Positions 28,634-38,059 are shown, numbered from the stretch's first letter. The stretch: 64,000 nt of DNA from Burkholderia sp. SRS-46 (GCF_004343775.1 NZ_PTXL01000008.1:62001-126000); one strand, 5' to 3'. Numbers and translations: made by a program. Notes: generated by a model from the sequence alone, not told the origin.

Positions 28634-30121
28634 TTACTGCACGGTGAGTGCAATATCGGCCCGTTGCAGCAGGTTCCGGCTCCTGCCCGACAGGTTGACG
28701 AACACGAGCGTCCGGTCGGCCCGCTCATAACGGTCGTGCAATGCTTCCAGCGCCGCGATCGCCGAATGGTCGGCCACGTGCAGGTGCGCACAGTCGAGCG
28801 TCACGCGATACGGATCCTGCTGCGGATCGAACAGTGCCTGGAATTGCGCGGCGGACGCAAAGAACAGCGTGCCGCGCGGCACGTAAACCTTCTCGCCGGA
28901 CGGTTCGCTGCGGGTTTCGCAGCGGAATTCGCGCGCATGCTCCCACGCGAAGTTCAAGGCCGCGATGACGATGCCGCACAGCACCGCGACCGCGAGATTG
29001 GTGAAGACCGTGATCACCGTCACCGCGATGATGACGAGCGCATCGTTGCGCGGCACCTTGTGCAGCACCCGCAGCGAGCCCCATGCGAAGGTCTGCTGCG
29101 CCACGACGAACATCACGCCGACCAGCGCCGCGACCGGAATCCGCTCGATCAGCGGCGACAGGAACAGGATGAACAGCAGGATCATCACGCCGCTCGTCAC
29201 GCCGGAAATGCGCGACCGGCCACCGGAGCCCAGGTTGATGACGGTCTGGCCGATCATCGCGCATCCGCCCATCGCGCCGAACAGGCCGGACGCGATGTTC
29301 GCGGCGCCCAGTGCCACGCATTCGCGGTTGGGGCGCCCGCGCGTGCCGGTGATCTCGTCGGTCAGGTTCAGCGTGAGCAGCGTCTCCAGCAGGCCGACGA
29401 GCGCCATCAGCACCGCGTAAGGCAGCACGATGCCCAGCGTCTCGAGATTGAACGGCACGTGCGGGATCGCGAAGACCGGCAGCCCGCCGGCGATGTGCGC
29501 CATGTCGCCGAGCGTGCGGGTCGGCAGGTGCAGCAGGCCGCCGAGCAGACCGACGCTGACGATCGCGACCAGCGCGGGCGGCGCGGCCCGGGTGATGCGC
29601 GGCACGACGGCCACGATCGCGATCGTGAGCGCGACCAGCCCGCCCATCAGCAACAGCGGCTGGCCATGCAGCCATTCCTCGCCGTGCGGCGTCGCCTGCT
29701 TGAAGTGCTCGAACTGGGCGCGCGCAATGATGATCGCCAGGCCGTTCACGAAACCGAGCATCACGGGATGCGGCACCATCCGGATCAGCTTGCCGAGCCG
29801 CAGCACCCCGAACAGCGCCATCAACACGCCGCTCAGCACGACCGTCGCGAAGAAGTATTGCGGGCCGTGCTGGACGACGAGCGCGACGATCACGACCGCC
29901 ATCGAGCCGGCCGCCCCCGAGATCATCGCCGGCCGGCCGCCGAACAGCGCGGTGATCGTGCAGATGAAGAAGGCGCCGTAAAGGCCCACCAGCGGATTGA
30001 GCCGGGCAACCAGCGCGAACGCGATGCATTCGGGCACCAGCGCGAAGGATGAAGTGAGGCCCGCGAGCAGGTCGCGGCGCAGGTCGGAGAAACGGGGCCA
30101 GCCGGTTCGAGAAGGTGTCAT
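28634..30121 (-). CDS. SulP-family inorganic anion transporter
   Basis: A 495-residue inner-membrane protein. Residues 1 to about 390 hold ten or more hydrophobic helices with the SulP pattern (LLAGLTSSFALVPECIAFAL at the N-terminus, NRECVALGAANIASGLFGA, INLGSGGRSRISGV). Residues from about 400 are a cytoplasmic STAS domain (VTLDCAHLHVADHSAIAALE). SulP carriers move sulfate, bicarbonate or other anions. The ion is not predictable here. It lies downstream of the accessory operon (30417-39221) on the same strand but with a 295-base gap. Confidence 0.92.
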   Translation of the reverse strand: MTPSRTGWPRFSDLRRDLLAGLTSSFALVPECIAFALVARLNPLVGLYGAFFICTITALFGGRPAMISGAAGSMAVVIVALVVQHGPQYFFATVVLSGVLMALFGVLRLGKLIRMVPHPVMLGFVNGLAIIIARAQFEHFKQATPHGEEWLHGQPLLLMGGLVALTIAIVAVVPRITRAAPPALVAIVSVGLLGGLLHLPTRTLGDMAHIAGGLPVFAIPHVPFNLETLGIVLPYAVLMALVGLLETLLTLNLTDEITGTRGRPNRECVALGAANIASGLFGAMGGCAMIGQTVINLGSGGRSRISGVTSGVMILLFILFLSPLIERIPVAALVGVMFVVAQQTFAWGSLRVLHKVPRNDALVIIAVTVITVFTNLAVAVLCGIVIAALNFAWEHAREFRCETRSEPSGEKVYVPRGTLFFASAAQFQALFDPQQDPYRVTLDCAHLHVADHSAIAALEALHDRYERADRTLVFVNLSGRSRNLLQRADIALTVQ

Positions 30122-30416
30122 GGGGCGAAAAACAGGTACGGAATGTCAGGCATGGGCATCGCGGGATGCCGTTGTCGGCGTGAACTGCGTTGGCTTGCCC
30201 GTGCGGGCGTGGCGGCATGGCGACCGACGCGCACACGGCGTGCGGCAGCCACATGAAGGCCATCAGGGTTCGACTGCAGCGCCACCCCGCCTTTCCGCGG
30301 CGCAGCGGCCAAGCGTTTCGCGAGACGGCTGACGCGCGCCGCGCGGCAGATGGTACCAGACACCCGTGTTACACCTGATGTTCGCCATGCCGGCGAGCGT
30401 CATGCGACAGCGCGCG

Positions 30417-31460
30417 TCACGCCGCGCCCGCCCGTTCGCCCGCTTCGAACGCGAGCCGCGCGGGCGTCTCGCGCAACACGCGGCGGCGCCGGCAATCGAT
30501 CTCGGCCAGCGTCGGGCGCTGCCGCGGCGGCGCGGCACGGCGGATGCCGAAGATCTCGGCGAGGTTCGCGCGCGGCTCGTGCATCGGGATCAGCACGTCG
30601 GCGGGACCGGTCAGCAGCGGCGTCACGCCGGGGCCATGGCCGCTGACCGTGCTGTCGCCGTGCACGATGACGCCGATGGTCACGCGGCCCGAATGGTAGA
30701 GCGGGCCGCGTCTCGTATCGGCATCGGTAATCGCGACCAGGTCGCCGAAGCGCAGGCTGCCCAGCCGGTAGCGCTCGCGGGTCGGCCGGTCGGACAGCTG
30801 GATGTCGTAATCGCCGCGCCACGCCGTGTTCTTGCCGAGGCCCGAGCCCATCAGGCGCGACGGCACGAGATGCGTGACCGGCACGTGCAGGCGCCCGTCG
30901 CGCGCCACGATGCCCCAGCGGCGCAGCAGGCGCGGCGCGCAGTTCAACACCTCGACGCGCGGCCACGCAGGCAGGCGCAGCCCGAGGCCGTGCGACACGA
31001 TCTGCACGCGATCGCCGATCCGCAGCCGCATCAGCACCTCGGTCGGGAAATCCACCAGCACGTGATTGACCCCACCATGCTTGCCGGTCACCATCCCGGC
31101 CTTGCCGCAGCACGGCCCGCTGATCACCCGCGCCACATTGCCGACGCACGCGGCGGTCATCAGCGCGTTGTTGGGGCCGTCGCGCGGGCCGGTCACCTCG
31201 CGGCCGTTGTTGTGCAGCGCGACGCCGGGCTCGACGTGGTCGCCGGCGAGACCGACGCACGGATCGCCGATCCGCTGGTTCAGCGCGATGCCGCCGGTGC
31301 CCGGCAGCACGCGCGCGACACCGTCGTAGCCGATGCGGTAAGCCGACGCCTGGCCGACCGGGTGCGCGATCTGGCCGGCGACCGTGGTGGCGACCAGCTG
31401 GTCGGCGTTGATCCGTGGGCCCGTGCGGCCGTCACGCTGGATGGGCAGGCTGCGGCTCAT
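30417..31460 (-). CDS. DUF4438 domain protein
   Basis: A 347-residue protein that matches the DUF4438 family as I know it. The characteristic stretches are YRIGYDGVARVLPGTGGIAL, GDPCVGLAGDHVEPGV, GKHGGVNHVLVDFP and THLVPSRLMGSGLGKN. Crystal structures exist for a Thermotoga member, but no function is established. Glycine-rich loops and conserved His residues suggest ligand or metal binding, which is inference. The C-terminal 50 residues (Arg-rich, after FGIRRAAPPRQ) look less conserved. A Shine-Dalgarno CGGAGA precedes the ATG. It is the last gene of the seven-gene minus-strand set. Confidence 0.85.
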   Translation of the reverse strand: MSRSLPIQRDGRTGPRINADQLVATTVAGQIAHPVGQASAYRIGYDGVARVLPGTGGIALNQRIGDPCVGLAGDHVEPGVALHNNGREVTGPRDGPNNALMTAACVGNVARVISGPCCGKAGMVTGKHGGVNHVLVDFPTEVLMRLRIGDRVQIVSHGLGLRLPAWPRVEVLNCAPRLLRRWGIVARDGRLHVPVTHLVPSRLMGSGLGKNTAWRGDYDIQLSDRPTRERYRLGSLRFGDLVAITDADTRRGPLYHSGRVTIGVIVHGDSTVSGHGPGVTPLLTGPADVLIPMHEPRANLAEIFGIRRAAPPRQRPTLAEIDCRRRRVLRETPARLAFEAGERAGAA

Positions 31461-31531
31461 CGCGAATCTCCGATAGAGGGCGCCGGCACGCCGCGTCGCG
31501 CTCGCGGCACGGCGGAGCCAGGCGTTGCCGC

Positions 31532-32383
31532 TTACAGGTAGTACCACCACGCGCGCACATCGTCCCACAGGTTCGCGGCCGCGCCCGGGGCCAACGGGGC
31601 CGGCCCTTCGTCCGCCGGCAACGGCACGGGCATCCACGCCGCCGCGAGCATCGCCGGGGCGACATTCACGTGCAATGCGACCAGCGGCGGCAGCGCCTGC
31701 GCCAGGCTCGCGAGCCCCGCCGCCGCCAGCGCGTCGCGCAGCAACGCGCGCTCGGCGGCGAACAGCGATGCGGACCGCTCGTCCGGCAACGGATCGAGCA
31801 GCCGCGCGGGGTGGCCGATGCGCGCGAGCGCCTGCACGGGCCACGGCTCCCGCTCCGCCATCGCGGCCGTCAGCACCAGCGCGCCGTCCAGCGCCGCCGA
31901 CAACGCGAGCGTGTCGACGCTCGCCTCGCGGTGATCCCAGCGCGACGGCCAGATGCCGTGCCGCGGCTCGTGTTCCGGCCGCAAGCGCATGGCCAGCGCT
32001 TCGGCCAACGTTTCGTAGTGCATCACGATGCCCGGATCGGCGGCGCCGTCCAGCTGCGATTCGGCCAGGTTGTCGCCGATCCAGCGAAACGGCCACGCGC
32101 CCGCATCGGTCGCGTCGCGCAGTGCGATCCATGCGCGCAGCACGTCGGCAAGCGGCCAGCGCGCGTCGGCAGCATCGTCCTGCGGCGCGGCGGCGAGATC
32201 GGGCAGCAGCAGCTCGCTCGCATCGATCACCTGCCAGAAGCTGCGCGTGAGCCAGGGCTCCAGCACCCGCGCCAGCCGCAGCGCAAACGCCACGCCGACG
32301 CGCGAGCCGAGCACCAGCGCCGGGTCGAGCACGCAAGCGAGCTTGCGGCTTCGCACCGAGACCAGCATGTCGTCCGCGCGCAT
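31532..32383 (-). CDS. Uncharacterised protein of the accessory operon (283 aa)
   Basis: I do not recognise this 283-residue protein. It is Ala/Leu-rich and predicted mostly helical, with no signal peptide, no clear membrane segment and no nucleotide-binding or catalytic motif that I can see. Trp residues recur, and the C-terminus is the aromatic DDVRAWWYYL. GGGAGCGG serves as a Shine-Dalgarno a few bases before the ATG. It lies between the 362-aa protein gene (22-base gap) and the DUF4438 gene (71-base gap), so it belongs to the same transcript. Confidence 0.75.
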   Translation of the reverse strand: MRADDMLVSVRSRKLACVLDPALVLGSRVGVAFALRLARVLEPWLTRSFWQVIDASELLLPDLAAAPQDDAADARWPLADVLRAWIALRDATDAGAWPFRWIGDNLAESQLDGAADPGIVMHYETLAEALAMRLRPEHEPRHGIWPSRWDHREASVDTLALSAALDGALVLTAAMAEREPWPVQALARIGHPARLLDPLPDERSASLFAAERALLRDALAAAGLASLAQALPPLVALHVNVAPAMLAAAWMPVPLPADEGPAPLAPGAAANLWDDVRAWWYYL

Positions 32384-32405
32384 GGCCGCTCCCCCGCTCG
32401 CCGCG

Positions 32406-33494
32406 TCACGCGCTGAGCGCCTGCGGGACGCCCAGCACGCTCTTCAGCGCAGGCGTCACGCCAGGGAAGCCCCGCCCTTCCGGCGTCATCCGGTAGGCCG
32501 CGAGCCATGCCTCCGCATGCGCGCCCATCGGCCGCACGACGTTCTGGAACAGGATCGGGTCGATGGCGGTCTTGAAGTCGTTGTCGGCGACGAACTGCAG
32601 CATCCGCCGGCCGCTCTCGGCCATCTTGGCGCGCTGCGACGGCTCGGCGACCCCGCCGAGATAGCGGTTCGACACGATCTCGACGACATCCCACTTGGTG
32701 TTCGCGTCGAACGCCTTCTTGATGTCCGGCGAATCCAGCAGCTTCAGCACCTGGATCAGGTAATGCCCCGTCTCCATCGCCAGCGCGAAGATGTTGCCGT
32801 AGGTCGAGCGGTCGAGCGCATAGCGCAGGTCGAGGCCGATGCGCTGGATCGTGCCGACGCTGCCGAACGGCCGCTGGTCGATCAACTGGCCGCCGCGGAT
32901 CACCTCGCCGATCAGCAGGTCGCGGAAGTACTGGCCGATCGCGACCATGAAGCCGACCATCTGCCGATGGAAGTTGCGGTTGACGATGGCGCCGGCCGGC
33001 GCCTGCGCGCTGCCGTAGTTGAACGCGCGGCGATAGGCGATCATCCGGTCGGCCTTCTTGTAGCGGATCGGCTGCCACTTTTCGAGCAGGTACAGGCCGC
33101 GCGCGCCGGGGCCGCGCTGGATGCGCATCTTGCCGAGCCGGAACAGGCGCAGCAGGGTCTCCACCACTTCGAAGATCTTCATCCGCTCGTGCTGGTAGAT
33201 GTAGTACAGCTCGGCCGCCGCGTGCAGCTGGCTCGGCACGATCGAGTCGTCGAAATCCGGCTGCAGCGCCGGATAGGCGATCTTGTCGAAGCCCACCTCG
33301 CCCTGCGGGCCGAGGCCCAGCAGGTCGAAGAAGCCGGCATCGCCGCCGCCGTTCGGCTTGCCCAGCAGTTCGCCGAAACGCTGTTCGAACTGGTTGGAGA
33401 ACGCTTCCCGCTGATCGGGCGGCAAGCTCGCCAGCTGCTCCTGCAGGAACGTGTCCCACAGGCGCTGGATCGTCTCGTTGGTCTGAAAGTTCAT
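32406..33494 (-). CDS. Uncharacterised protein of the accessory operon (362 aa)
   Basis: I do not recognise this 362-residue protein. It starts with a soluble helical segment (NETIQRLWDTFLQEQLASLP) and has a short Gly-rich linker near 45-60. A region rich in aromatic and basic residues (GLYLLEKWQPIRYKKADRM) looks well conserved in style, with unusually balanced Lys use compared with its neighbours. No signal peptide, transmembrane helix or catalytic motif is visible. A clear AGGAG Shine-Dalgarno lies 8 bases before the ATG. Gaps of 65 bases upstream and 22 downstream place it inside the operon. Confidence 0.78.
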   Translation of the reverse strand: MNFQTNETIQRLWDTFLQEQLASLPPDQREAFSNQFEQRFGELLGKPNGGGDAGFFDLLGLGPQGEVGFDKIAYPALQPDFDDSIVPSQLHAAAELYYIYQHERMKIFEVVETLLRLFRLGKMRIQRGPGARGLYLLEKWQPIRYKKADRMIAYRRAFNYGSAQAPAGAIVNRNFHRQMVGFMVAIGQYFRDLLIGEVIRGGQLIDQRPFGSVGTIQRIGLDLRYALDRSTYGNIFALAMETGHYLIQVLKLLDSPDIKKAFDANTKWDVVEIVSNRYLGGVAEPSQRAKMAESGRRMLQFVADNDFKTAIDPILFQNVVRPMGAHAEAWLAAYRMTPEGRGFPGVTPALKSVLGVPQALSA

Positions 33495-33559
33495 GGCCTA
33501 CTCCTGTGAGCGAAGTCGATGCGCGGAACGAACGACGGGCGTGGTGCGGGGCGCCGCCA

Positions 33560-35614
33560 TCACTTGTTCCCGCCATTGGGTTTCGGCCGCTGCTTGTTGA
33601 GCGGCTGCGCACCGCCCGCGCCGTCCGTCGCCGGCCCCGGCAACTGCGCGTTCTGCCGCAACACCTCGGCATTGATGCGCGAGATTTCGTCCCAGGAGGT
33701 TTCGGCATCGCGTGGAATGCGCAGATCGCCAAGCAGATTCAGATGGTCGACGTGCCGGCCTTCGTCCACGAGCCACAGGCCGCCGTGCTGGAACGCCGCC
33801 AGCACGCCGAGACCACCTGCATCGAGATGGTCCAGCTGTTTCTGCCCCCCGACCTTGGTCTCCATGCCGCCAAACACCTGGCCGATCGGCACGCAACCGG
33901 ATGCCATCTGCTCGACGATCGGCCGCCAGTTTTCGTCGGTCTGCGCCTGCAGCATCAGTTCGTGACGCAGCTTCGCGCGCGCTCGAGTCGGCACGATCAG
34001 GGCGGCGTTCCCGGCGTTCGTGGGCGCGGTGCTGCTCCAGCCGCTTGCCGAAGCGGATTCCCAGTAAGCGGCGAAGCGGCTGCCAGCGTTCGGCGCCTGC
34101 GGGATCAGCAACGCCTGCAGGTCGTTCAGTTGCTGGTCGACACTCAGCGATTGCCCCGCGTCCCGCGCGTTGTCGTCGAACGAACCGAGATAGGACAGCG
34201 CGTCGTCGTTGTTCGGATCGTAGTTCGCGAACCCGTACCCGGCCCAGCTCTGCGGGTAATGCGCCGCGAAGATCAGCACCCCGCAGGCCGCCGCGCGCAA
34301 TTCGGGATCCCCGAAATCCTTGTCGCCGATCGCGTACAGATCGATCGCGCGATCGATGTCGAACAGGATCCGGTCGAGGACGATCTGCGCCTTGATCACG
34401 TCGTCACTGCACATGCAGCGCGTCAGGCAGTCGATCGTCGACGCGAACTGGCCGCGCCGGTTGACCAGCTCGATCAGCCGATTCTCCGCCTGGGTCAGTT
34501 GCGTCGAGCCGTACAGGCCGTACAGCAGCACCGTCGGCCGCGAGATCCGCAGCAGGCGGAAGCCGCCGGAATTGTTGAAGCCGTCGATGAAGAGCTGCAG
34601 CGCCTCCTGGAACCCGGCCAGCGCCGGCGACTGCGGCTGCACCGCGTGCAGCGTGATCTGCACGAAGCGCTGGAAGCGGTTCAGCGGCGCCCACGCGGTG
34701 GCGCCGACGCGCCGCATGCCGCTCGTCGAGCCGCCGCCGGCCGCCTGCACGAGATCGTCCATCGCCCGCGCCAGTTCGGACTCCGACAGCAGCGAGCGGA
34801 GCTCGAGCTGGCCGCGTTCCTCGAGCACGCCATAGAGCTGGCGATACGCGTCGAGGCCGCGCGGCCAGGTGCTCTGGTTCAGCGATTCCTGCGCGCCGCC
34901 GGACAGGTTGCGCAACGCCACCAGCACCGCATCGCGCCGTGCCTGCAGTTCGGAATACGGCACCTGCAGCAGGTAGCGGCCACCCGCGAAGCCGTTGTTC
35001 GCGAGCGATTCGCCCATCAGCACCAGCAGCACCGCGCAGACTTCGTCCAGGCTCTGCGCGAGATTGCGGTAGTCCTCGTTGAGCTCCGGTGTCAGCGCGC
35101 CGATCAGCCGCGCGAGGCGCGCATACTCGCCGAGCTGGCGGCGCATCGCGAACGCGCGGTCGCGGCTGTACGCATCGAGGCCCTGCTGCGCGGCGCTCAC
35201 GCCATCGTCGACCAGGTCGTTGATCGCCTGCTGCCACCCTTCCAGCTCGGGACGGATGTCCTTCGCGAGATTGCTGGACAGCAGCTCGGCCAGATCCTGG
35301 TCGACGTCGCCGCGCGCCTGGTCGAGATCGAGGCGGGTGGCGGTCGGGGCCGCCGCCGCGGCGGCCGGCAGCGACGGCGTGTTGAGGAACGGCAGCCCGC
35401 GGGCCTCGCCGCCGATCGCCTGCGCACGCGGATTGTTCTGGTAGCGATCCAGCAACGCGCGGGCGATCTGCGCCGGGTCGGCCGGATCGCCCACTTTCAG
35501 TTCGCGCCGGATCAGGTTGTCGAACGCGGTGCGCTGCGCGCCCGCGCTCGCCGGCGCGCTCGTCCCGCCGGACTGCGGCCAGCCGTTGTACGGAAGATTG
35601 GCGGGGATGGACAT
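33560..35614 (-). CDS. Uncharacterised large protein of the accessory operon (684 aa)
   Basis: I do not recognise this 684-residue protein. The N-terminal 90 residues are Ala/Pro/Ser-rich and probably disordered. The middle is helical, with repeated Leu/Ala heptad-like segments. The C-terminal third contains VGGQKQLDHLDAGGLGVLAA and a Gly/Pro/Asn-rich tail (GGAQPLNKQRPKPNGGNK). No secretion signal, membrane helix or known catalytic motif is seen. A Cys cluster (CLTRCMC near residue 400) is unusual and could bind metal, which is inference. It has the operon's direction, with gaps of 78 and 65 bases to its neighbours. Confidence 0.78.
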   Translation of the reverse strand: MSIPANLPYNGWPQSGGTSAPASAGAQRTAFDNLIRRELKVGDPADPAQIARALLDRYQNNPRAQAIGGEARGLPFLNTPSLPAAAAAAPTATRLDLDQARGDVDQDLAELLSSNLAKDIRPELEGWQQAINDLVDDGVSAAQQGLDAYSRDRAFAMRRQLGEYARLARLIGALTPELNEDYRNLAQSLDEVCAVLLVLMGESLANNGFAGGRYLLQVPYSELQARRDAVLVALRNLSGGAQESLNQSTWPRGLDAYRQLYGVLEERGQLELRSLLSESELARAMDDLVQAAGGGSTSGMRRVGATAWAPLNRFQRFVQITLHAVQPQSPALAGFQEALQLFIDGFNNSGGFRLLRISRPTVLLYGLYGSTQLTQAENRLIELVNRRGQFASTIDCLTRCMCSDDVIKAQIVLDRILFDIDRAIDLYAIGDKDFGDPELRAAACGVLIFAAHYPQSWAGYGFANYDPNNDDALSYLGSFDDNARDAGQSLSVDQQLNDLQALLIPQAPNAGSRFAAYWESASASGWSSTAPTNAGNAALIVPTRARAKLRHELMLQAQTDENWRPIVEQMASGCVPIGQVFGGMETKVGGQKQLDHLDAGGLGVLAAFQHGGLWLVDEGRHVDHLNLLGDLRIPRDAETSWDEISRINAEVLRQNAQLPGPATDGAGGAQPLNKQRPKPNGGNK

Positions 35615-35692
35615 GGCGGTACCTCGCAGGAAAGAGCTGGCTGGTGTGGATTCGATGCGGCGGCTTCAGAAACTCAAGCGGCTCAAGCGGCT

Positions 35693-36964
35693 TCAGGCGG
35701 CGATCCGCAGCCGCGGCGCGGCGCGCGGCTGCGGCAGGCGCGCGGTGAGCGTCGCGATCACGCATTGCGCGAGCCGCTGCGGCGCGATGCCGCCGCCCGC
35801 CAGCGCGTAATGCGCGGCACTGACGAGATGCCGCGGCGCCAGGTCCGGCGCGCGCCCGGCGGCGAGCCGGCGCGCGCCGTCGCGAATCGCCGCCTCGTCG
35901 TCGAGGTGGAACGGAATGACGTCGACGAGCGCGCGCTGCGCGAGGTTGCGGCGGGTCTGGAACGCGATCTCGTCCACCACCTCGGGAATCAGCCGCGGCG
36001 CGCTCGTCATCAGCGGCGCGGGGATGCGATGCCCGGCGCTCGCGCGATACAGGCCCTGCCAGACGCGCAGCAGTTGCGTCGCGTCGGCGCCGAAGCCGAG
36101 ACGGCGCAGCATCTCGGCAAGCAGGTAGACGCGCAGGTAGGCCGTCGGATGCGCGCCGCCGGGCCGGTAGGTCATGGTCCGTGGCTGCGGATGCGCGAGG
36201 AAGTCGGCCATCCCCCACGCGGCCGCCGGCCCGCCGAGCAGGATCGCCGCCAGGTCCGCGAAGATCTCCTTGTGCCAGCGGCCATAGATGCCGGCCAGCA
36301 ACGGATCGCGCGCGCTGCCCATGATTCGCCGCAGCACGGCCTGACGGTTTTCCTGCCAGATGCCGAGATCCGCCTGCAGGTTGTGCGCGACTTCGTGGAG
36401 AAACACGGATTGCCACGGCTGGTCGCGATCCCACGGAATGCGAATCAGCGGGAACGGATTTTGCTCGCCGAGCAGGCGCGACAACTGCACGCCGCGCCGC
36501 ATCGTCGCGGGCGAGTAGCCGTGCTCCATGTAGCACACCGGCTTCAGCAGCGGGCCGTCGAAAATGCGCGGCGCGGCCTGGCGGATCGCCTGGTAGCAAT
36601 CGTCGGCGATCGCGTCATGGGCCGCCAGCGCCGGGCCGTAGCTCGTGCCGCGCTGCGCGAAGACTTCGTAGAACATGCCGAACAGGCGCCGGGCCCGGTC
36701 GAGCTCGCGCTCGACCAGCGCGATGTCGATCAGCACCCGCTGCGGCGCGCGCCGCTCCCACTGCCGCAAGCTGGCGAAGCGAGCGCGGATGCGCTGCTCG
36801 ACCTGCGCGAGGCGGGCGTTCGCGGCGTCGAAATGACGGGCCGACGGCGCGTACGGCATGTCCTGCGGGCGCAGACCGACGAATGCGTTGTCGATCCGCG
36901 CCAGCCTCGACAGGCGGGCTGACAGGCCTCTGATCTTCGCTTGCAGAAAGCGGTGCAGGTCCAT
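35693..36964 (-). CDS. HExxH metallopeptidase-like protein of the accessory operon
   Basis: A 423-residue protein with the zinc-peptidase signature H190-E191-V-A-H194 (VFLHEVAHNLQADLG). It is followed 39 residues after the second His by E233 in WHKEIFADLAAILLGG, a pattern typical of gluzincin-type enzymes, where the Glu is the third zinc ligand and the downstream Asp supports it. The flanks are helical, with no signal peptide or membrane helix, so it probably acts in the cytoplasm or is exported by another route. Its place directly after the two acidic/Arg-rich proteins suggests they may be its substrates, which is inference. No specific peptidase family is claimed. Confidence 0.8.
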   Translation of the reverse strand: MDLHRFLQAKIRGLSARLSRLARIDNAFVGLRPQDMPYAPSARHFDAANARLAQVEQRIRARFASLRQWERRAPQRVLIDIALVERELDRARRLFGMFYEVFAQRGTSYGPALAAHDAIADDCYQAIRQAAPRIFDGPLLKPVCYMEHGYSPATMRRGVQLSRLLGEQNPFPLIRIPWDRDQPWQSVFLHEVAHNLQADLGIWQENRQAVLRRIMGSARDPLLAGIYGRWHKEIFADLAAILLGGPAAAWGMADFLAHPQPRTMTYRPGGAHPTAYLRVYLLAEMLRRLGFGADATQLLRVWQGLYRASAGHRIPAPLMTSAPRLIPEVVDEIAFQTRRNLAQRALVDVIPFHLDDEAAIRDGARRLAAGRAPDLAPRHLVSAAHYALAGGGIAPQRLAQCVIATLTARLPQPRAAPRLRIAA

Positions 36965-36995
36965 GGCCGGCTCCGTGAGCCCCGGGGGTGATGGG

Positions 36996-38059
36996 TTAGC
37001 GAACGCCGCTGATCGTGATGGTCACCGGCCCGCGCAGGCCGCTGCCGCACGCCGCAGTGCGGGCACGCGCGGCGGCCGCGCCCGGCAAGCGCCGACCGGT
37101 GGTGGTGGCCACGCGGCGCGCGATCGGCGCGATCGCGCGGGCGACCGTCCTCGCACCTGGCCCGCGCGGCGTCGCGCGGCGCGCCGCCGGCACCAGCGGC
37201 CGCGCCAGCCGGCGGATCGCCTGCGGCCGGCGCGCAACCTGCTGCGCGACCGCCGCACGATCTGCGCGGCCGCGCGCGGGCGACACGCTGGCGCTGCACG
37301 ATGCGCCGCGTCGCGCGCCGCGCGGGCGACCGCGCGGGCCGCCGGCGCCTTGCCGCCGCGTCGCCGTGCGCACCGCCGGGTGACGCCGCGCACCGCCGCG
37401 CGCCGCACCTGCGGGCGCTGCGCGACCGGGCCCGCCCGCCGCACCAGCATGCCGGCGAGCACCGGTGCCGCTGCATCGATGCCGTCCTCGTCGAGACCGT
37501 CGACCATCTCGTCGAACACCTCGAACTCGTCGGCGCCGTCGGCGAGCAGACGGCCGGCGACATTGGCGATGCGGCCGATCAGTTGCGCCTGCGGCAGCGG
37601 GATCATGTTGGCAACCGGCGCGATCGCACGCGCCGCCGTGCCGATGCCCCGCCCGACACTGCGCGCGACACGCGCGAGCCGGCGAAAGAATTCGTCGCCG
37701 TCGGCCGCGTCGAGCGCATCGGCGACGAGGTCTTCCATCGGGTCGAGCTCGTCGGCGCCGTCCCACTCGCCGGCCGCGTCGAACTCGTCGCCTTCGTCCG
37801 CCTCGTCCGCCAGTTCGAAGCCGTCGGCTTCGTCGTATTCGTCGAATCCCGCCCCGCCGCCGCCCGCAAGACCGGCCACCACGTTGCCGATTCCGCCCAG
37901 CACCCGGCCGAGGAACTCGTCATCACCCTCGTCGCCGTAGTCGCCTTCGTCGAAACCGTCTTCGTCGAACTCGTCGTAGGCATGCGTCGAAGCGCCGGCC
38001 GGACCTTCCGCGGCTTCGTACATGAGGTCGTCCATCACATCCGATTCGAATCGGTCCAT
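36996..38059 (-). CDS. Acidic/Arg-rich accessory protein 1, apparently frameshifted
   Basis: This is a paralogue of the gene at 38085-39221. The first 227 residues or so, from ATG 38059 (strong AAGGAG Shine-Dalgarno), are read in one frame. They comprise an acidic N-terminus, the shared DEFLGRVLGGIG motif (47-58), an amphipathic stretch, and the start of the Arg/Ala-rich part (RRAAVRGVTRR). The conserved end (VARRPQAIRRLARPL, then GPVTITISGVR and TAA at 36996-36998) lies in the next frame. One missing base between about 37250 and 37390 would join them, and the displacement also equals a -1 ribosomal slip. The unshifted frame continues as Arg/Cys-rich sequence unlike the paralogue. It may be a sequencing error, a real mutation or recoding. 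Confidence 0.7.

Noticed and set aside
28109..30052. A 647-codon plus-strand open frame opposite the SulP gene
   Set aside because: Shadow of SulP; no ribosome site or domain, and composition dominated by Arg, His, Asp and Gln.
33506..36922. An 1138-codon plus-strand open frame across the accessory operon
   Set aside because: Arg/Ala/His-rich shadow composition typical of antisense frames in GC-rich DNA. The minus-strand genes have proper Shine-Dalgarno sites and a zinc-peptidase motif.
37022..37330. The unshifted continuation of accessory protein 1 as a genuine C-terminus
   Set aside because: It becomes Arg/Trp/Cys-rich and unlike the paralogue, while the neighbouring frame carries the conserved VARRPQAIRRL and GPVTITI parts.
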